Source: GWF2-38-69 sp965228125
GTDB lineage: Bacteria; Verrucomicrobiota; Lentisphaeria; Victivallales; GWF2-38-69
Direction of reading: 5' to 3'
Assembly (NCBI GenBank): GCA_965228125.1
Contig: OZ245791.1
Location: 2,480,001 to 2,544,000 of the forward strand
Length of the DNA: 64,000 nucleotides
Below the pieces are notes generated by a model. It was given only the letters and a program-made list of their open reading frames with translations. It made no database searches and was not told where the DNA came from. Below, piece after piece: positions 45,610-54,304 of this stretch (positions within the stretch are counted from its first letter, which is position 1; every line of letters begins with the position of its first letter). A program made the translations under genes and the position numbers.

Positions 45610-46269
45610 ATGGCTTTCTATGAAATAATGATGACGACTCTTTTGTCGCTTATTCCGATTGTAAATCCTATAGGTATGGCTGCTGTATTCCTTTCTATGA
45701 CAGAGCATTTGTCGCCCGAAGAAAGGCATCGCACAGCCTATAGAGTGGCAATTAATTCATTTGTTTTGCTTATTTGTGTTTTATTATTCGGAAGAATGAT
45801 TCTTGAGTTTTTCGGTTTGTCTCTGCCGTTTATCAGGATAGCTGGAGGTTTGCTGGTGGCTTTTACTGCATGGAGTATGTTGAACAGCAAGCCAAAACTA
45901 AGTAAGAAAGAAAGAGAGGAACATACGACAGATAAAAGCGGGAAGGAAATAGCCTTTTTCCCTCTCACTTTGCCTATTACAGCAGGTGCGGGGGCTATAG
46001 CAATCATGGTCACAGTGGCTCTGAGTATACCCGAAAGGTTATCTATGCATTCAATTTCTATGTACATCGGGGCAACTGTCGGGAATTTGATTATGTGTAT
46101 CATAATAGCTGTATGCTATAGGTTTAGCGATAACATCCTTAACAGGTTGGGCAATACAGGGACAAACGTTATTACCAGGCTTTCAGCCTTCGTCCTTCTT
46201 GCCATCGGTATATCTGTAATCTGGAGCGGGATTGTCCCGCTGTTAGTTGCTTTAAGAATGGCAAAGTAA
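45610..46269 (+). CDS. marC: MarC-family membrane protein
   Basis: This 219-residue polytopic protein has six hydrophobic segments and the family patterns PIVNPIGMAAVFLSMT near residue 20 and FPLTLPITAGAGAIAIMVT near 115. MarC proteins were once linked to multiple antibiotic resistance, but their function is unproven. It appears to head a four-gene run, with 18 bases before the next gene. Confidence 0.9.
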   Translation: MAFYEIMMTTLLSLIPIVNPIGMAAVFLSMTEHLSPEERHRTAYRVAINSFVLLICVLLFGRMILEFFGLSLPFIRIAGGLLVAFTAWSMLNSKPKLSKKEREEHTTDKSGKEIAFFPLTLPITAGAGAIAIMVTVALSIPERLSMHSISMYIGATVGNLIMCIIIAVCYRFSDNILNRLGNTGTNVITRLSAFVLLAIGISVIWSGIVPLLVALRMAK

Positions 46270-46287
46270 GGCGCTGAGGGTGGAATT

Positions 46288-47676
46288 ATGCCCTATCTTT
46301 TATCACTTGAACGCAAAAGAGTAATACTCTTTATCTGTTCTCTTGCGTATTTCATTGCCAGCCTTGATACAACCATCGTAAATGTCGCTCTTCCTGCTAT
46401 AGCTAAAGATTTCGGAGTAACCTTTATTGCTACAAGAAATATTCCAATTGTATTTAATTTTCTCTACGGAATCAGTATCCCGATCGGGTGTTACCTTGCA
46501 GATAAACTCGGTATCAAGATTGTTTTTATATCTGCTGCTGTGGTGTTTGGTTTAAGTTCTCTTCTTTGCGGATTAAGCCATAACCTTTTTACTCTCGAGA
46601 TTGTGAGGGGAATACAGGGTATGAGCGCGGCATTCTTTACTCCGGTTGCCAGAAGCATAGTAATCAGGTATTCATCCAAAGAGACAATAGTCAATAATAT
46701 GGCAAATGTTTTTACTATTGGACTACTTGCTCAAACCATAGGGCCTTTTGCAGGAGGAATGATAACAGCCCATCTGAACTGGAAATGGGTTTTCTTTATA
46801 AACGTACCTATATGTGTTTTTGTGATAATTCTTGGTTTTTACTACCTCAAGAATATTAAGGAAGAGAAAACAGGAGCTTTTGATTTTCTTTCGTTTGCAG
46901 GAATAACATTAGCCCTTACTTCTTTCCTCTATATATGTAACTACATTACTGCTTGGAATATCGATTACAGAAAGATAATAGTCTTAATTTTAGTTTGTCT
47001 TTCTGCTTCAACGTTTTACTATCTATACTCGAAAAAGAAGCCATTAAACATTATCAACACAAATCTTTTTAAGGATAAGATATTCAGAAGTTCAATAATT
47101 ATCTCTGTCATTACGAGGCAAGGGTTGAGCGGAATGACATTTGTTTATGTGATGATACTAAGCCTTGTGTACGGTTTTGCCGATGAGAGAATCGGGAACA
47201 TAATACTTTTCTATGGGCTTGGGATATGGATAAGTAAATTTCTAATACCTATTTTGAGCAGATATTTCAAGATACAGAGACTCATCTATTACAGTGCAGT
47301 GTCAATATTTTTTTGTGTTCTTTCCATAGCCTTTCTTGTGCATTTTAAATCTCCTGTGTTATTCATCATAGTTCTTACTATTTGCGGTGCTTCCGCTTCG
47401 TTGTTCTATGGCTATTTGAACGGTATGCCGCTTCAACGCATAGAGAAATCCGATTCAAGCCAGGCCAGCACCATAATGAGTCTTGTTATCAATGTCAGTC
47501 AGAGTTCTTCGATATCTATTTTTAATATATTTTTTATGTCTGCAGGGGCAATAACTGTGTTTGCTGCTAATAAAATAATAATATCAGTTCTACTGATGAG
47601 TATGGTACTTATTTTTGCTATTATTATGATGAGATGCAACAAAGACTTCATGAACTATGAAGAACCAAGGAACTAA
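46288..47676 (+). CDS. MFS drug exporter of the DHA2 (EmrB-like) group
   Basis: This 462-residue protein starts with the DHA2 signature around LDTTIVNVALPAIAKDFGV and has YLADKLGIK as motif A and GLLAQTIGPFAGGMI as the antiporter-type motif C. It is predicted to have up to 14 helices. Members export drugs, dyes or metabolites with proton exchange, but no partner membrane-fusion gene is adjacent. It is followed after 18 bases by an aldehyde dehydrogenase gene. Confidence 0.88.
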   Translation: MPYLLSLERKRVILFICSLAYFIASLDTTIVNVALPAIAKDFGVTFIATRNIPIVFNFLYGISIPIGCYLADKLGIKIVFISAAVVFGLSSLLCGLSHNLFTLEIVRGIQGMSAAFFTPVARSIVIRYSSKETIVNNMANVFTIGLLAQTIGPFAGGMITAHLNWKWVFFINVPICVFVIILGFYYLKNIKEEKTGAFDFLSFAGITLALTSFLYICNYITAWNIDYRKIIVLILVCLSASTFYYLYSKKKPLNIINTNLFKDKIFRSSIIISVITRQGLSGMTFVYVMILSLVYGFADERIGNIILFYGLGIWISKFLIPILSRYFKIQRLIYYSAVSIFFCVLSIAFLVHFKSPVLFIIVLTICGASASLFYGYLNGMPLQRIEKSDSSQASTIMSLVINVSQSSSISIFNIFFMSAGAITVFAANKIIISVLLMSMVLIFAIIMMRCNKDFMNYEEPRN

Positions 47677-47694
47677 AAACAAGGCAGCAGACTT

Positions 47695-49062
47695 ATGGAA
47701 TTCAAGACGATAAATCCATTTAACGGTATGGGGCTGGAAACATATAGTTATTATTCTGATGAGAGAATCGTTAGTATACTTAAAAACTCTAACACTGCGT
47801 TTGAGTCATGGAGGACGAGATTCCTGAATGAAAAATTAGAGATGGTTAAACTATTAAGTGAAGGCTTGATCTCAAAAAAAGAAGAATTTGCCCGGTTGAT
47901 GGCTCTGGAAATGGGAAAACCTGTAAAAGATGGGATATCAGAGGTGGAGAAGTGCGCTAAACTATGCGGGTTTTATATTGATAATGCGGAGAAATTTTTA
48001 ACTCCTGAAGTAGTCAGCGCAGAGTACAAAAAGTCTTTCATATCTTTTGAACCAATAGGAACGGTTTTGGCGATAATGCCATGGAATTTCCCTTTCTGGC
48101 AGGTCTTCAGATTTTCCATCCCTTCGATTATTGCGGGAAATACTGTTGTTTTGAAACACTCTCCCAATACTACAGGGTGTTCTCTTGCCATAGAAAAACT
48201 TTTTGCGGAAGCAGGATTTCCTCGTGGAGTTTTTTCTTCAATCATTGCAGACTTAGACCAGACCTCAAAGGTTATCGAATCTTTCTATATAAAAGGAGTA
48301 ACTCTTACCGGCAGTGCAAGGGCCGGACGTTCTGTAGCTTCCAATGCCGGTGCTCATTTAAAAAAGTGCGTTATAGAACTTGGAGGGAGCGATCCATATA
48401 TTGTTCTTGGTGACGCTGACCTTGATAAGGCGTCCGACATATGTATTGCGAGCAGGATGTTTAACTGCGGGCAGACATGTATTTCCGCCAAAAGGTTTAT
48501 TCTTCTTGAAAGCATAGCCGAAAATTTTATTGAGTTAATGTTTTCTAAAATGTCACAGATAACTTTCGGCAATCCTCTTGATTATGGTACGGTATACGGG
48601 CCTCTTGCCAGAGCTGACATAAGAGATAGCCTCTGTATGCAAATTCAGGATTCCATAAAAGCAGGAGCGAAATGTCTTCTTGGCGGGAAAATTCCTTCCG
48701 GCGCAGGATTTTTTTATGAGGCAACCCTGCTTGATAAGGTAACACCGGATATGAGAGTATTCAGAGAGGAAACATTTGGCCCTGTTGCGCCTATTATTGC
48801 TGCTAAGAATGAAGAAGAAGCGATAATGTTGGCCAATGATACAGTTTTTGGATTAGGTGCGGCTGTATTTACAAGGGATATAGAGAAAGGCTTACATATA
48901 GCCCAGTACAAACTCAATTCAGGAACCTGCGTAGTAAATGACTTAGTCCGCTCTGATCACAGGCTGCCGTTTGGAGGGATAAAGGAAAGCGGTTTCGGGA
49001 GAGAGTTATCATATTACGGAATGAGAGAATTTCAGAATATTAAAACAATATATGCCATTTAA
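47695..49062 (+). CDS. NAD(P)-dependent aldehyde dehydrogenase (succinate-semialdehyde type)
   Basis: This 455-residue enzyme oxidises aldehydes to acids. It shows the cofactor-binding MPWNFPFWQVFRF near residue 128, catalytic glutamate ELGGSDPYIVLGDAD, catalytic cysteine in FNCGQTCISAKRF and FGPVAPI. The pattern GFGRELSYYGMREFQNIKT is typical of the succinate-semialdehyde dehydrogenase (GabD-like) group. No GABA pathway gene is nearby, so the physiological substrate is not established. It slightly overlaps the beginning of the possible long form of the next gene. Confidence 0.92.
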   Translation: MEFKTINPFNGMGLETYSYYSDERIVSILKNSNTAFESWRTRFLNEKLEMVKLLSEGLISKKEEFARLMALEMGKPVKDGISEVEKCAKLCGFYIDNAEKFLTPEVVSAEYKKSFISFEPIGTVLAIMPWNFPFWQVFRFSIPSIIAGNTVVLKHSPNTTGCSLAIEKLFAEAGFPRGVFSSIIADLDQTSKVIESFYIKGVTLTGSARAGRSVASNAGAHLKKCVIELGGSDPYIVLGDADLDKASDICIASRMFNCGQTCISAKRFILLESIAENFIELMFSKMSQITFGNPLDYGTVYGPLARADIRDSLCMQIQDSIKAGAKCLLGGKIPSGAGFFYEATLLDKVTPDMRVFREETFGPVAPIIAAKNEEEAIMLANDTVFGLGAAVFTRDIEKGLHIAQYKLNSGTCVVNDLVRSDHRLPFGGIKESGFGRELSYYGMREFQNIKTIYAI

Positions 49063-49087
49063 AAACATTTTAAAAGGAGTGGTGACT

Positions 49088-50134
49088 ATGAGAAGATTAT
49101 TCAAAATTGCGCTTGGCGTTCTTTTATTAAGTTTTACGTTTTTTTGCCCGAACATTTATTCGTCCGATACTGCAAACGGCAATAACACCACAAACTGCGT
49201 AATAATTGACACTGACATGGGTTCAGATGACTGCATTGCAATTTTATATCTTCTTCAAAAATGCCCGTATGACATCAAAGCCATTACTGTGGCAGGGACA
49301 AGTTTCTGTTTTCCCGGAGCAGGTGTTAGAAACGTTCTTGATCTTCAGTCTTTCGGATGGCCTTGGAATATACCGGTGGCGGCAGGACAAACGGAAGGTA
49401 TTGATGGCAGCCGAAATGCTCATTTTATGAAGTACTCTCTCAGAAAGGATTTTTCAGATTTATTCAAAGTAAAACTTCCATATAATCCTACTATTCCCGG
49501 TGGAGTAAAAGCTGAAGATCTTTTGGCTGACAAAATTTTAAACTCAAAAACTAAGGCAACAATTCTTTCGATAGGTGGCCTTACAAATATTGCCCGGGCG
49601 TTGCAAAAAAATGATAATATAAAGAACAAGATTTCTATGATATACATTATGGGAGGAGGCATTAATGTTCCCGGCAATTTGCAGTATTTTAATGATAAAC
49701 TTAATACTACGGCAGAATGGAATATTTTTGCAGATCCTGCGGCTGCCGAATTTGTATTTAAGTCAGGGGTACCTGTAACTTTAGTGCCTCTTGATGTGTG
49801 TCAAGAAGTTCCGGTTGATGAGAAATATTTTGATAAGATTTCAGCAAACATACAATCTCCACAAACAGAGTTTGTATATAATATATTAAAGGCCTCTGCA
49901 GGAACCGATATTAAAGAAAACAACTATCTTCTTTGGGATCCTCTGGCAGCTGTAATAATGATGAATGAGTTAATGGGAAAGTTCAAAACGGAAAAACTTT
50001 CTGTAATCACTGAGCCGGGAGATAATTACGGAAGAACTGTTGTTGATAATAATAACGGTAACGATATTAGAGTACTCATCTCAGTCGATTCAGAAAAAGT
50101 GAAAAACGAACTGCTTGAAGTTCTTAATTATTAG
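49088..50134 (+). CDS. Secreted inosine-uridine-type nucleoside hydrolase
   Basis: This 348-residue enzyme has a signal peptide and the nucleoside-hydrolase metal motif DTDMGSDDCIAIL (DxDxxxDD) near residue 42 of the mature start. AILSIGGLTNIARAL and EWNIFADPAAAEFVF are family-typical. It should hydrolyse nucleosides to base and ribose in the periplasm. I start it at the ATG at 49088, which has AAAAGGAGTGGTGACT upstream, rather than at 49052, which lacks an RBS. With the S1/P1 nuclease elsewhere in the window it could form part of extracellular nucleic-acid salvage. Confidence 0.9.
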   Translation: MRRLFKIALGVLLLSFTFFCPNIYSSDTANGNNTTNCVIIDTDMGSDDCIAILYLLQKCPYDIKAITVAGTSFCFPGAGVRNVLDLQSFGWPWNIPVAAGQTEGIDGSRNAHFMKYSLRKDFSDLFKVKLPYNPTIPGGVKAEDLLADKILNSKTKATILSIGGLTNIARALQKNDNIKNKISMIYIMGGGINVPGNLQYFNDKLNTTAEWNIFADPAAAEFVFKSGVPVTLVPLDVCQEVPVDEKYFDKISANIQSPQTEFVYNILKASAGTDIKENNYLLWDPLAAVIMMNELMGKFKTEKLSVITEPGDNYGRTVVDNNNGNDIRVLISVDSEKVKNELLEVLNY

Positions 50135-50195
50135 CCACAAAATGTCAAAACTGCTATTAAATAATCGAAAATAACGGAGAGAATATGGCATCTTT

Positions 50196-50336
50196 CTCCT
50201 GACTTCAGCGGTGTAACTGTGTAAATGGCTGACTATAAGTGTATGCATCAAAAATGCCAGGTGCTACAGAGCCGCTTTCCATAAACTTTGAGGCTGGGAA
50301 CTTCTTGCTTCCTTCTTTTTTCGCCGAAGTCAGGAG
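50196..50336. repeat. Long-range inverted repeat between convergent genes
   Basis: CTCCTGACTTCAGCGG (50196-50211) is nearly the reverse complement of CGCCGAAGTCAGGAG (50322-50336), one mismatch. The arms are 110 bases apart in the gap between the convergent nucleoside hydrolase and symporter genes. It could close a large structured trailer, or mark a small non-autonomous element. Nothing in the middle is coding. Confidence 0.55.
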
Positions 50337-50342
50337 GTTTCC

Positions 50343-52565
50343 TTATTCGGAGTTGCTTACCGTATCAAGTTTGCCCTCTATCCAGTAGGCGTAGAGTTTA
50401 GCTATTTCGCCGCTCTCTCTTTGAATTTTCAGCCAATAGTTGATGTAGTATAGAAGCCCTATATTTTTAGCATTCACTATGAATATCAAAGTATTCTCAT
50501 TTATTGAGGTAAGCCCGTCTGGTGTTACGAAAGAGTATTGGGGATGTTGCAAACAGAAGAAAAGCCCTCTCTCTGAACTTGAAAAATATGCATCAAACTT
50601 CTTGTCTGATTCTTCGTCTATATCAAAACTTTCCACCTTAACGATTTTGGCCTTATTAGCCAATGCTATTTGCTCACTCAAAATATGATTTAGAGGAAAC
50701 AATGAGCTAACTGCTATGGTAATAGAAGCATTATGTAAAATTTTATCCCATGAAGCGAAATCGTCCCTTCTTTGGTTTTTAACAATGAGGCCTGATTGCA
50801 AATATAGAATCGGATCAGAATACCCTACATCTAAAAGATTTCTAATATCGTCTATATTGAACTCAAAAAAAGCAACGTCTATATCCCCTGACTTTAAAAG
50901 TTTCGTAGTGGTTTGAAAATTATCTACCGGCACAAACTTCACTTTGCAGTCCATAGAAACAGCTAGTCTTTCCACAAGGGCGGTAATAAAACCCATGAGG
51001 TCACCATTGGAATTCATAAAAGTAAAAGGTTCGAAATTCTTTCTATAAGCAAAAACCATTTCCTTTTTCTGTACTATTTTTTCTAAAGGATTATATCGCT
51101 CTCCTGCCGTTGGAGTAGGTGTTTCAGTTTCCACTATAACGGGCACAGGAGAGTGTAAGACCATCTTGTCAATCAGTGATGCATACGCATCAGGATTAGA
51201 CGTAACTGTATACTTAAAATACACTAACAATGTTATCAGGGTTACCAAAGTGAATACTAATCCTGTTACTCCTGTTTTAATTAAAGGCCAAGGCCTAAAT
51301 GATAATCTTTGTGCGTTAGCAAACACGCATATAAGCGCTATTGAAGCTAGAAAAGGCTGCTTTACTGCAGCAATGGTATTTTGCAAATATAGATTTGAGA
51401 ACATAAAATAAATTCCGATCATATCAGCTGGTAAGTGCAAATACTCCAGAAGCGTAATTATGCTGAATGTCTGGCCTCCAAAGAGGGTAGATACAGCATA
51501 GATAAATATACCTGGAAGTTTCATTGATATGTTATCTCCAACAAACCACGACGCAAAGAAAATAAATATTACCGTAGGAATCATAGACGGTCCGGTGATA
51601 TTAAAGCCCACTGTTACAGACGTATGAACTACTGATGTATTGGCTTCACCGAGAATTTTATGTTTTTTTGAAAGTTCCTCCAATTTATCGATAAGAAGCG
51701 GAATCATTATTATCGTATTAGAGGTGAGCAAAGCTGTAATAACAATATGCTTGAATTCATGCAAAAATTCGAAATATCCTATGTCTGTAAAAGTTACGAC
51801 TAAAAGAGGCATAATAAAAAAAAATGATATAATGCATCCCGAAAAACACGAGATCAGAAAAACCTGAAACTCAAGAAGTTTAGATGCAGTAAGCGTACTA
51901 CTGCCAACCATATTAGCCGTAAATGCAAACACTATAATCGGAACAAAGTTTACCATAAAACTATTGAGTTTCAGTAACCCGTGCAACAAAGTGTTCATTG
52001 TATCCAAAAAAGGTCTTGTATTCTTTATACCTATGATAGCAATTCCCAAGCATGTAAAAAACACTACGACGGCCGGGACTATTCCATTGGCCAAAGCGTT
52101 GAATGGGTTCTTATTTATGAAAGTATCTACAAGAGGTTTCTGTGAGGTATTTGAAAAGGTATAAAGAGAGTGTTGATCAATTGAAGGAAATACCGAATAA
52201 AAACCTACACCCAAAATAAAAAACAATACCCACATTGCTATACTTGCCAGTCCAAAAGAAAATAACAGCCGCTTCAGGCTCTCTGCTTTAATTTCTCCAA
52301 GTCCGCATAGCAGACTTACCACTATAAAGGGTAATACTCCCATCTGAATTAAAGTGATACCTACTTCTCCTACTTGTGACAGGATTGCCGCTTTTTTACC
52401 TAGAACAAGACCTGCTACTACTCCGAAAAAAAGTCCAAAAAGTATATAAGTTCCCAGCGTGAGCTTAATTTTAAAACGCTTATGCCTAAAATAAGTATGT
52501 TTTTTGCTTTGCTTATGAATGACTCTCATGATTTTCCAAAGGTAACGAAAGAAGTATTTTTTCAA
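50343..52565 (-). CDS. Cation:dicarboxylate symporter fused to a solute-binding protein
   Basis: This 740-residue protein joins two domains that are normally separate. The first about 440 residues are a DAACS-type sodium/proton:dicarboxylate (or glutamate) symporter with eight or so helices, including ITGPSMIPTVIF and PFNALANGIVPAVVVFFT (quoted in part). The last 250 residues are a family-3 periplasmic binding protein (MVFAYRKNFEPFTFMNSNGD, IDVAFFEFNIDD). The binding domain follows a final membrane helix (about 440-460) and should face the periplasm. A shorter start at the 13th codon (52529) is possible. Confidence 0.87.
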   Translation of the reverse strand: MKKYFFRYLWKIMRVIHKQSKKHTYFRHKRFKIKLTLGTYILFGLFFGVVAGLVLGKKAAILSQVGEVGITLIQMGVLPFIVVSLLCGLGEIKAESLKRLLFSFGLASIAMWVLFFILGVGFYSVFPSIDQHSLYTFSNTSQKPLVDTFINKNPFNALANGIVPAVVVFFTCLGIAIIGIKNTRPFLDTMNTLLHGLLKLNSFMVNFVPIIVFAFTANMVGSSTLTASKLLEFQVFLISCFSGCIISFFFIMPLLVVTFTDIGYFEFLHEFKHIVITALLTSNTIIMIPLLIDKLEELSKKHKILGEANTSVVHTSVTVGFNITGPSMIPTVIFIFFASWFVGDNISMKLPGIFIYAVSTLFGGQTFSIITLLEYLHLPADMIGIYFMFSNLYLQNTIAAVKQPFLASIALICVFANAQRLSFRPWPLIKTGVTGLVFTLVTLITLLVYFKYTVTSNPDAYASLIDKMVLHSPVPVIVETETPTPTAGERYNPLEKIVQKKEMVFAYRKNFEPFTFMNSNGDLMGFITALVERLAVSMDCKVKFVPVDNFQTTTKLLKSGDIDVAFFEFNIDDIRNLLDVGYSDPILYLQSGLIVKNQRRDDFASWDKILHNASITIAVSSLFPLNHILSEQIALANKAKIVKVESFDIDEESDKKFDAYFSSSERGLFFCLQHPQYSFVTPDGLTSINENTLIFIVNAKNIGLLYYINYWLKIQRESGEIAKLYAYWIEGKLDTVSNSE

Positions 52566-52701
52566 TTATCTCAACATTTTATGGTATAAACTTTTTCAGG
52601 CAAGAGGTGAAAAGAGCAATTAAGTTTAAATTATTGTTTTAATTGAATATGCTGTTTGCTTTTTCGTAATAAGAAAATATCTTATCTACTCTTTCACTTG
52701 A

Positions 52702-52776
52702 TGCGGGGTGGAGCAGAGGTAGCTTGTCAGGCTCATAACCTGAAGGTCATTGGTTCGATTCCAATCCCCGCTACCA
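52702..52776 (+). tRNA. Initiator-type tRNA-Met (CAT)
   Basis: A 75-base cloverleaf with anticodon CAT at 52734-52736 and an encoded CCA end. The acceptor has a T1-T72 mismatch and the D stem has A11-T24, both features of initiator tRNAs; the anticodon stem has two G-C pairs next to the loop plus A-T, rather than three G-C. The overall sequence strongly resembles bacterial tRNA-fMet (GCGGGGTGGAGCAG..., GCTCATAACC). An integrase-bearing block begins on its 3' side. Confidence 0.95.
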
Positions 52777-52895
52777 TTTTTTAGCCTCAATTTTTACTCT
52801 CCTAAGATTTCGCGGAAACCAAGCTGTTGTACTATTGTTGGCTCTACGCCAACAAGATGGTGTGTTGATTGTCAAATGAGTTATTAACATAATTC

Positions 52896-53957
52896 TTAAC
52901 AATTTCCTACTTCCAGAATTGGTGACACTAAAGAATCGTTATAAAGAGATTTTGCTATAATAAGTCTACGCATTACGCAAATCATTTTTCGCATTACAGC
53001 CCCTAATGCAGACATCTTAGTTTTACCTTTTGCAACGAGCATTACATAGAATCTGGCAAAACCATTATTTCCTCTTGTGGAGCTCATTGCAGTCAAATAT
53101 AGAGCCTGCCTTAATCTTCCCTGTCCTTCTTTGCACATTCTAGTTCGACCCTTGACGGAAGTTCCTGACTCATATCTCCTGGGTGATACTCCGGCAAATG
53201 CAGCTATTTTCTTGGATGAGGAGAATCTATGAACATCTCCAAGTTCTCCTATCATGGTAGAAGCTACGATAAAACCTACTCCTGGAATTGAAGTCAATAT
53301 CTTGACTTGTTCTTTAAGATTAGGGTATTCATTAATATGTTTTTTAATTGCTGATTCAATTCCTATAATACTTCTTTCCAAATCCCTTATGACTTTTTCC
53401 CTTACCTTGATGATAGCTTTTACCTGGCTTGCTTCCTGAGCCTGTACTTTAGCTGCAGTCAACATGTTTACCATAGCTTTTCTTTGACGGACAAGCTCTT
53501 TAACTGTGTCGTATTCTTTACTCTGCTGAACATAAGGAGAAGGACTCCGTTCAGCTCCGTACATTGCCAGTTTTGCAGCATCCATTTTGTCTGTCTTGTT
53601 TCTTATCCTTAGACTCTTTCCGTAAGCGTTAGCGCTTTTAGGATCCGCTATTACCGGAATGCATTTCGGACACAATTCAAAAAGCCAGGTGGCTAGGATT
53701 ACAGAGTAAGAACCTGTAGCTTCCATTACAAAACCAAATTCATCTTCTTCCTGCAATCTCTTATTTGCCATTTGCTTAACAGCCCAGGCTTTGAATTCTT
53801 CAATTCCTTCCTTTGTTCTTTTAAAAGATGCTTTTGGCATTGAGGAAATATCTTTTATTCTTTCTCCTGTAAGGCAGAAGCTAACATCAAAGGTGGCTTT
53901 TGATACATCAGCTCCGAACCAGATCTTAAGATTCTTTTGGTTAGTTTTTTCATCCAT
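52896..53957 (-). CDS. IS110-family transposase (DEDD type)
   Basis: This 353-residue recombinase has the N-terminal RuvC-like DEDD catalytic domain (GADVSKATFDVSF, MEATGSY, RNKTDKMDAAKLA) and the C-terminal transposase-20 domain with LTSIPGVGFIVASTMIGEL, FAGVSPRRYESGTS and GQGRLRQALYLTAMSSTRG. IS110 elements lack inverted repeats and use a bridge RNA to specify donor and target. The gene is intact. Its upstream non-coding segment is described separately. Confidence 0.95.
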   Translation of the reverse strand: MDEKTNQKNLKIWFGADVSKATFDVSFCLTGERIKDISSMPKASFKRTKEGIEEFKAWAVKQMANKRLQEEDEFGFVMEATGSYSVILATWLFELCPKCIPVIADPKSANAYGKSLRIRNKTDKMDAAKLAMYGAERSPSPYVQQSKEYDTVKELVRQRKAMVNMLTAAKVQAQEASQVKAIIKVREKVIRDLERSIIGIESAIKKHINEYPNLKEQVKILTSIPGVGFIVASTMIGELGDVHRFSSSKKIAAFAGVSPRRYESGTSVKGRTRMCKEGQGRLRQALYLTAMSSTRGNNGFARFYVMLVAKGKTKMSALGAVMRKMICVMRRLIIAKSLYNDSLVSPILEVGNC

Positions 53958-54304
53958 TTTTCTTGTCCTCTTTTGTTACTTGTAGTAATGTTAAAAATTG
54001 TGTCCGCTAACCATTCTTGCCTTTGAACCGGGTTTCAATACCCAAGATGGCTGTCCGGTTTCAGGCGGAACACGGTAGCAGAAGACGGGTTAAATCTTGT
54101 TGACGGGATGTTGAATAAACTCCCTTAGTGGGCCACAACTCCGTCTTCTGCGATTCCTTCCCAAGTGCCCTAGGAAAGAAACCTTACCGGAAAATATATT
54201 TATTAACATCATCAACAGCTTCTGTAAAGAAAAAGTTAACAAAAAGAAATCACTACTAATACTTGATCTCTCTTTTGCCTGTTTATCACAGGCCACTAAC
54301 TTAC
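53958..54304 (-). ncRNA. Candidate IS110 bridge-RNA region
   Basis: This 347-base non-coding stretch precedes the transposase. In the IS110 group the bridge RNA is encoded between the element's left end and the transposase start. It contains a perfect 11-bp inverted repeat GCAGAAGACGG / CCGTCTTCTGC (54078-54088 and 54141-54151) around a 52-base loop, suitable for one bridge-RNA loop. The ends of the element are not resolved and no target match is shown, so this is a candidate only. Confidence 0.5.

Noticed and set aside
49052..49087. Longer nucleoside hydrolase start
   Set aside because: It overlaps the preceding gene and lacks a ribosome-binding site, whereas the ATG at 49088 has a strong one and gives a normal signal peptide.
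52702..52776. Elongator tRNA-Met or tRNA-Ile2
   Set aside because: The 1-72 mismatch and A11-T24 pair favour the initiator type.
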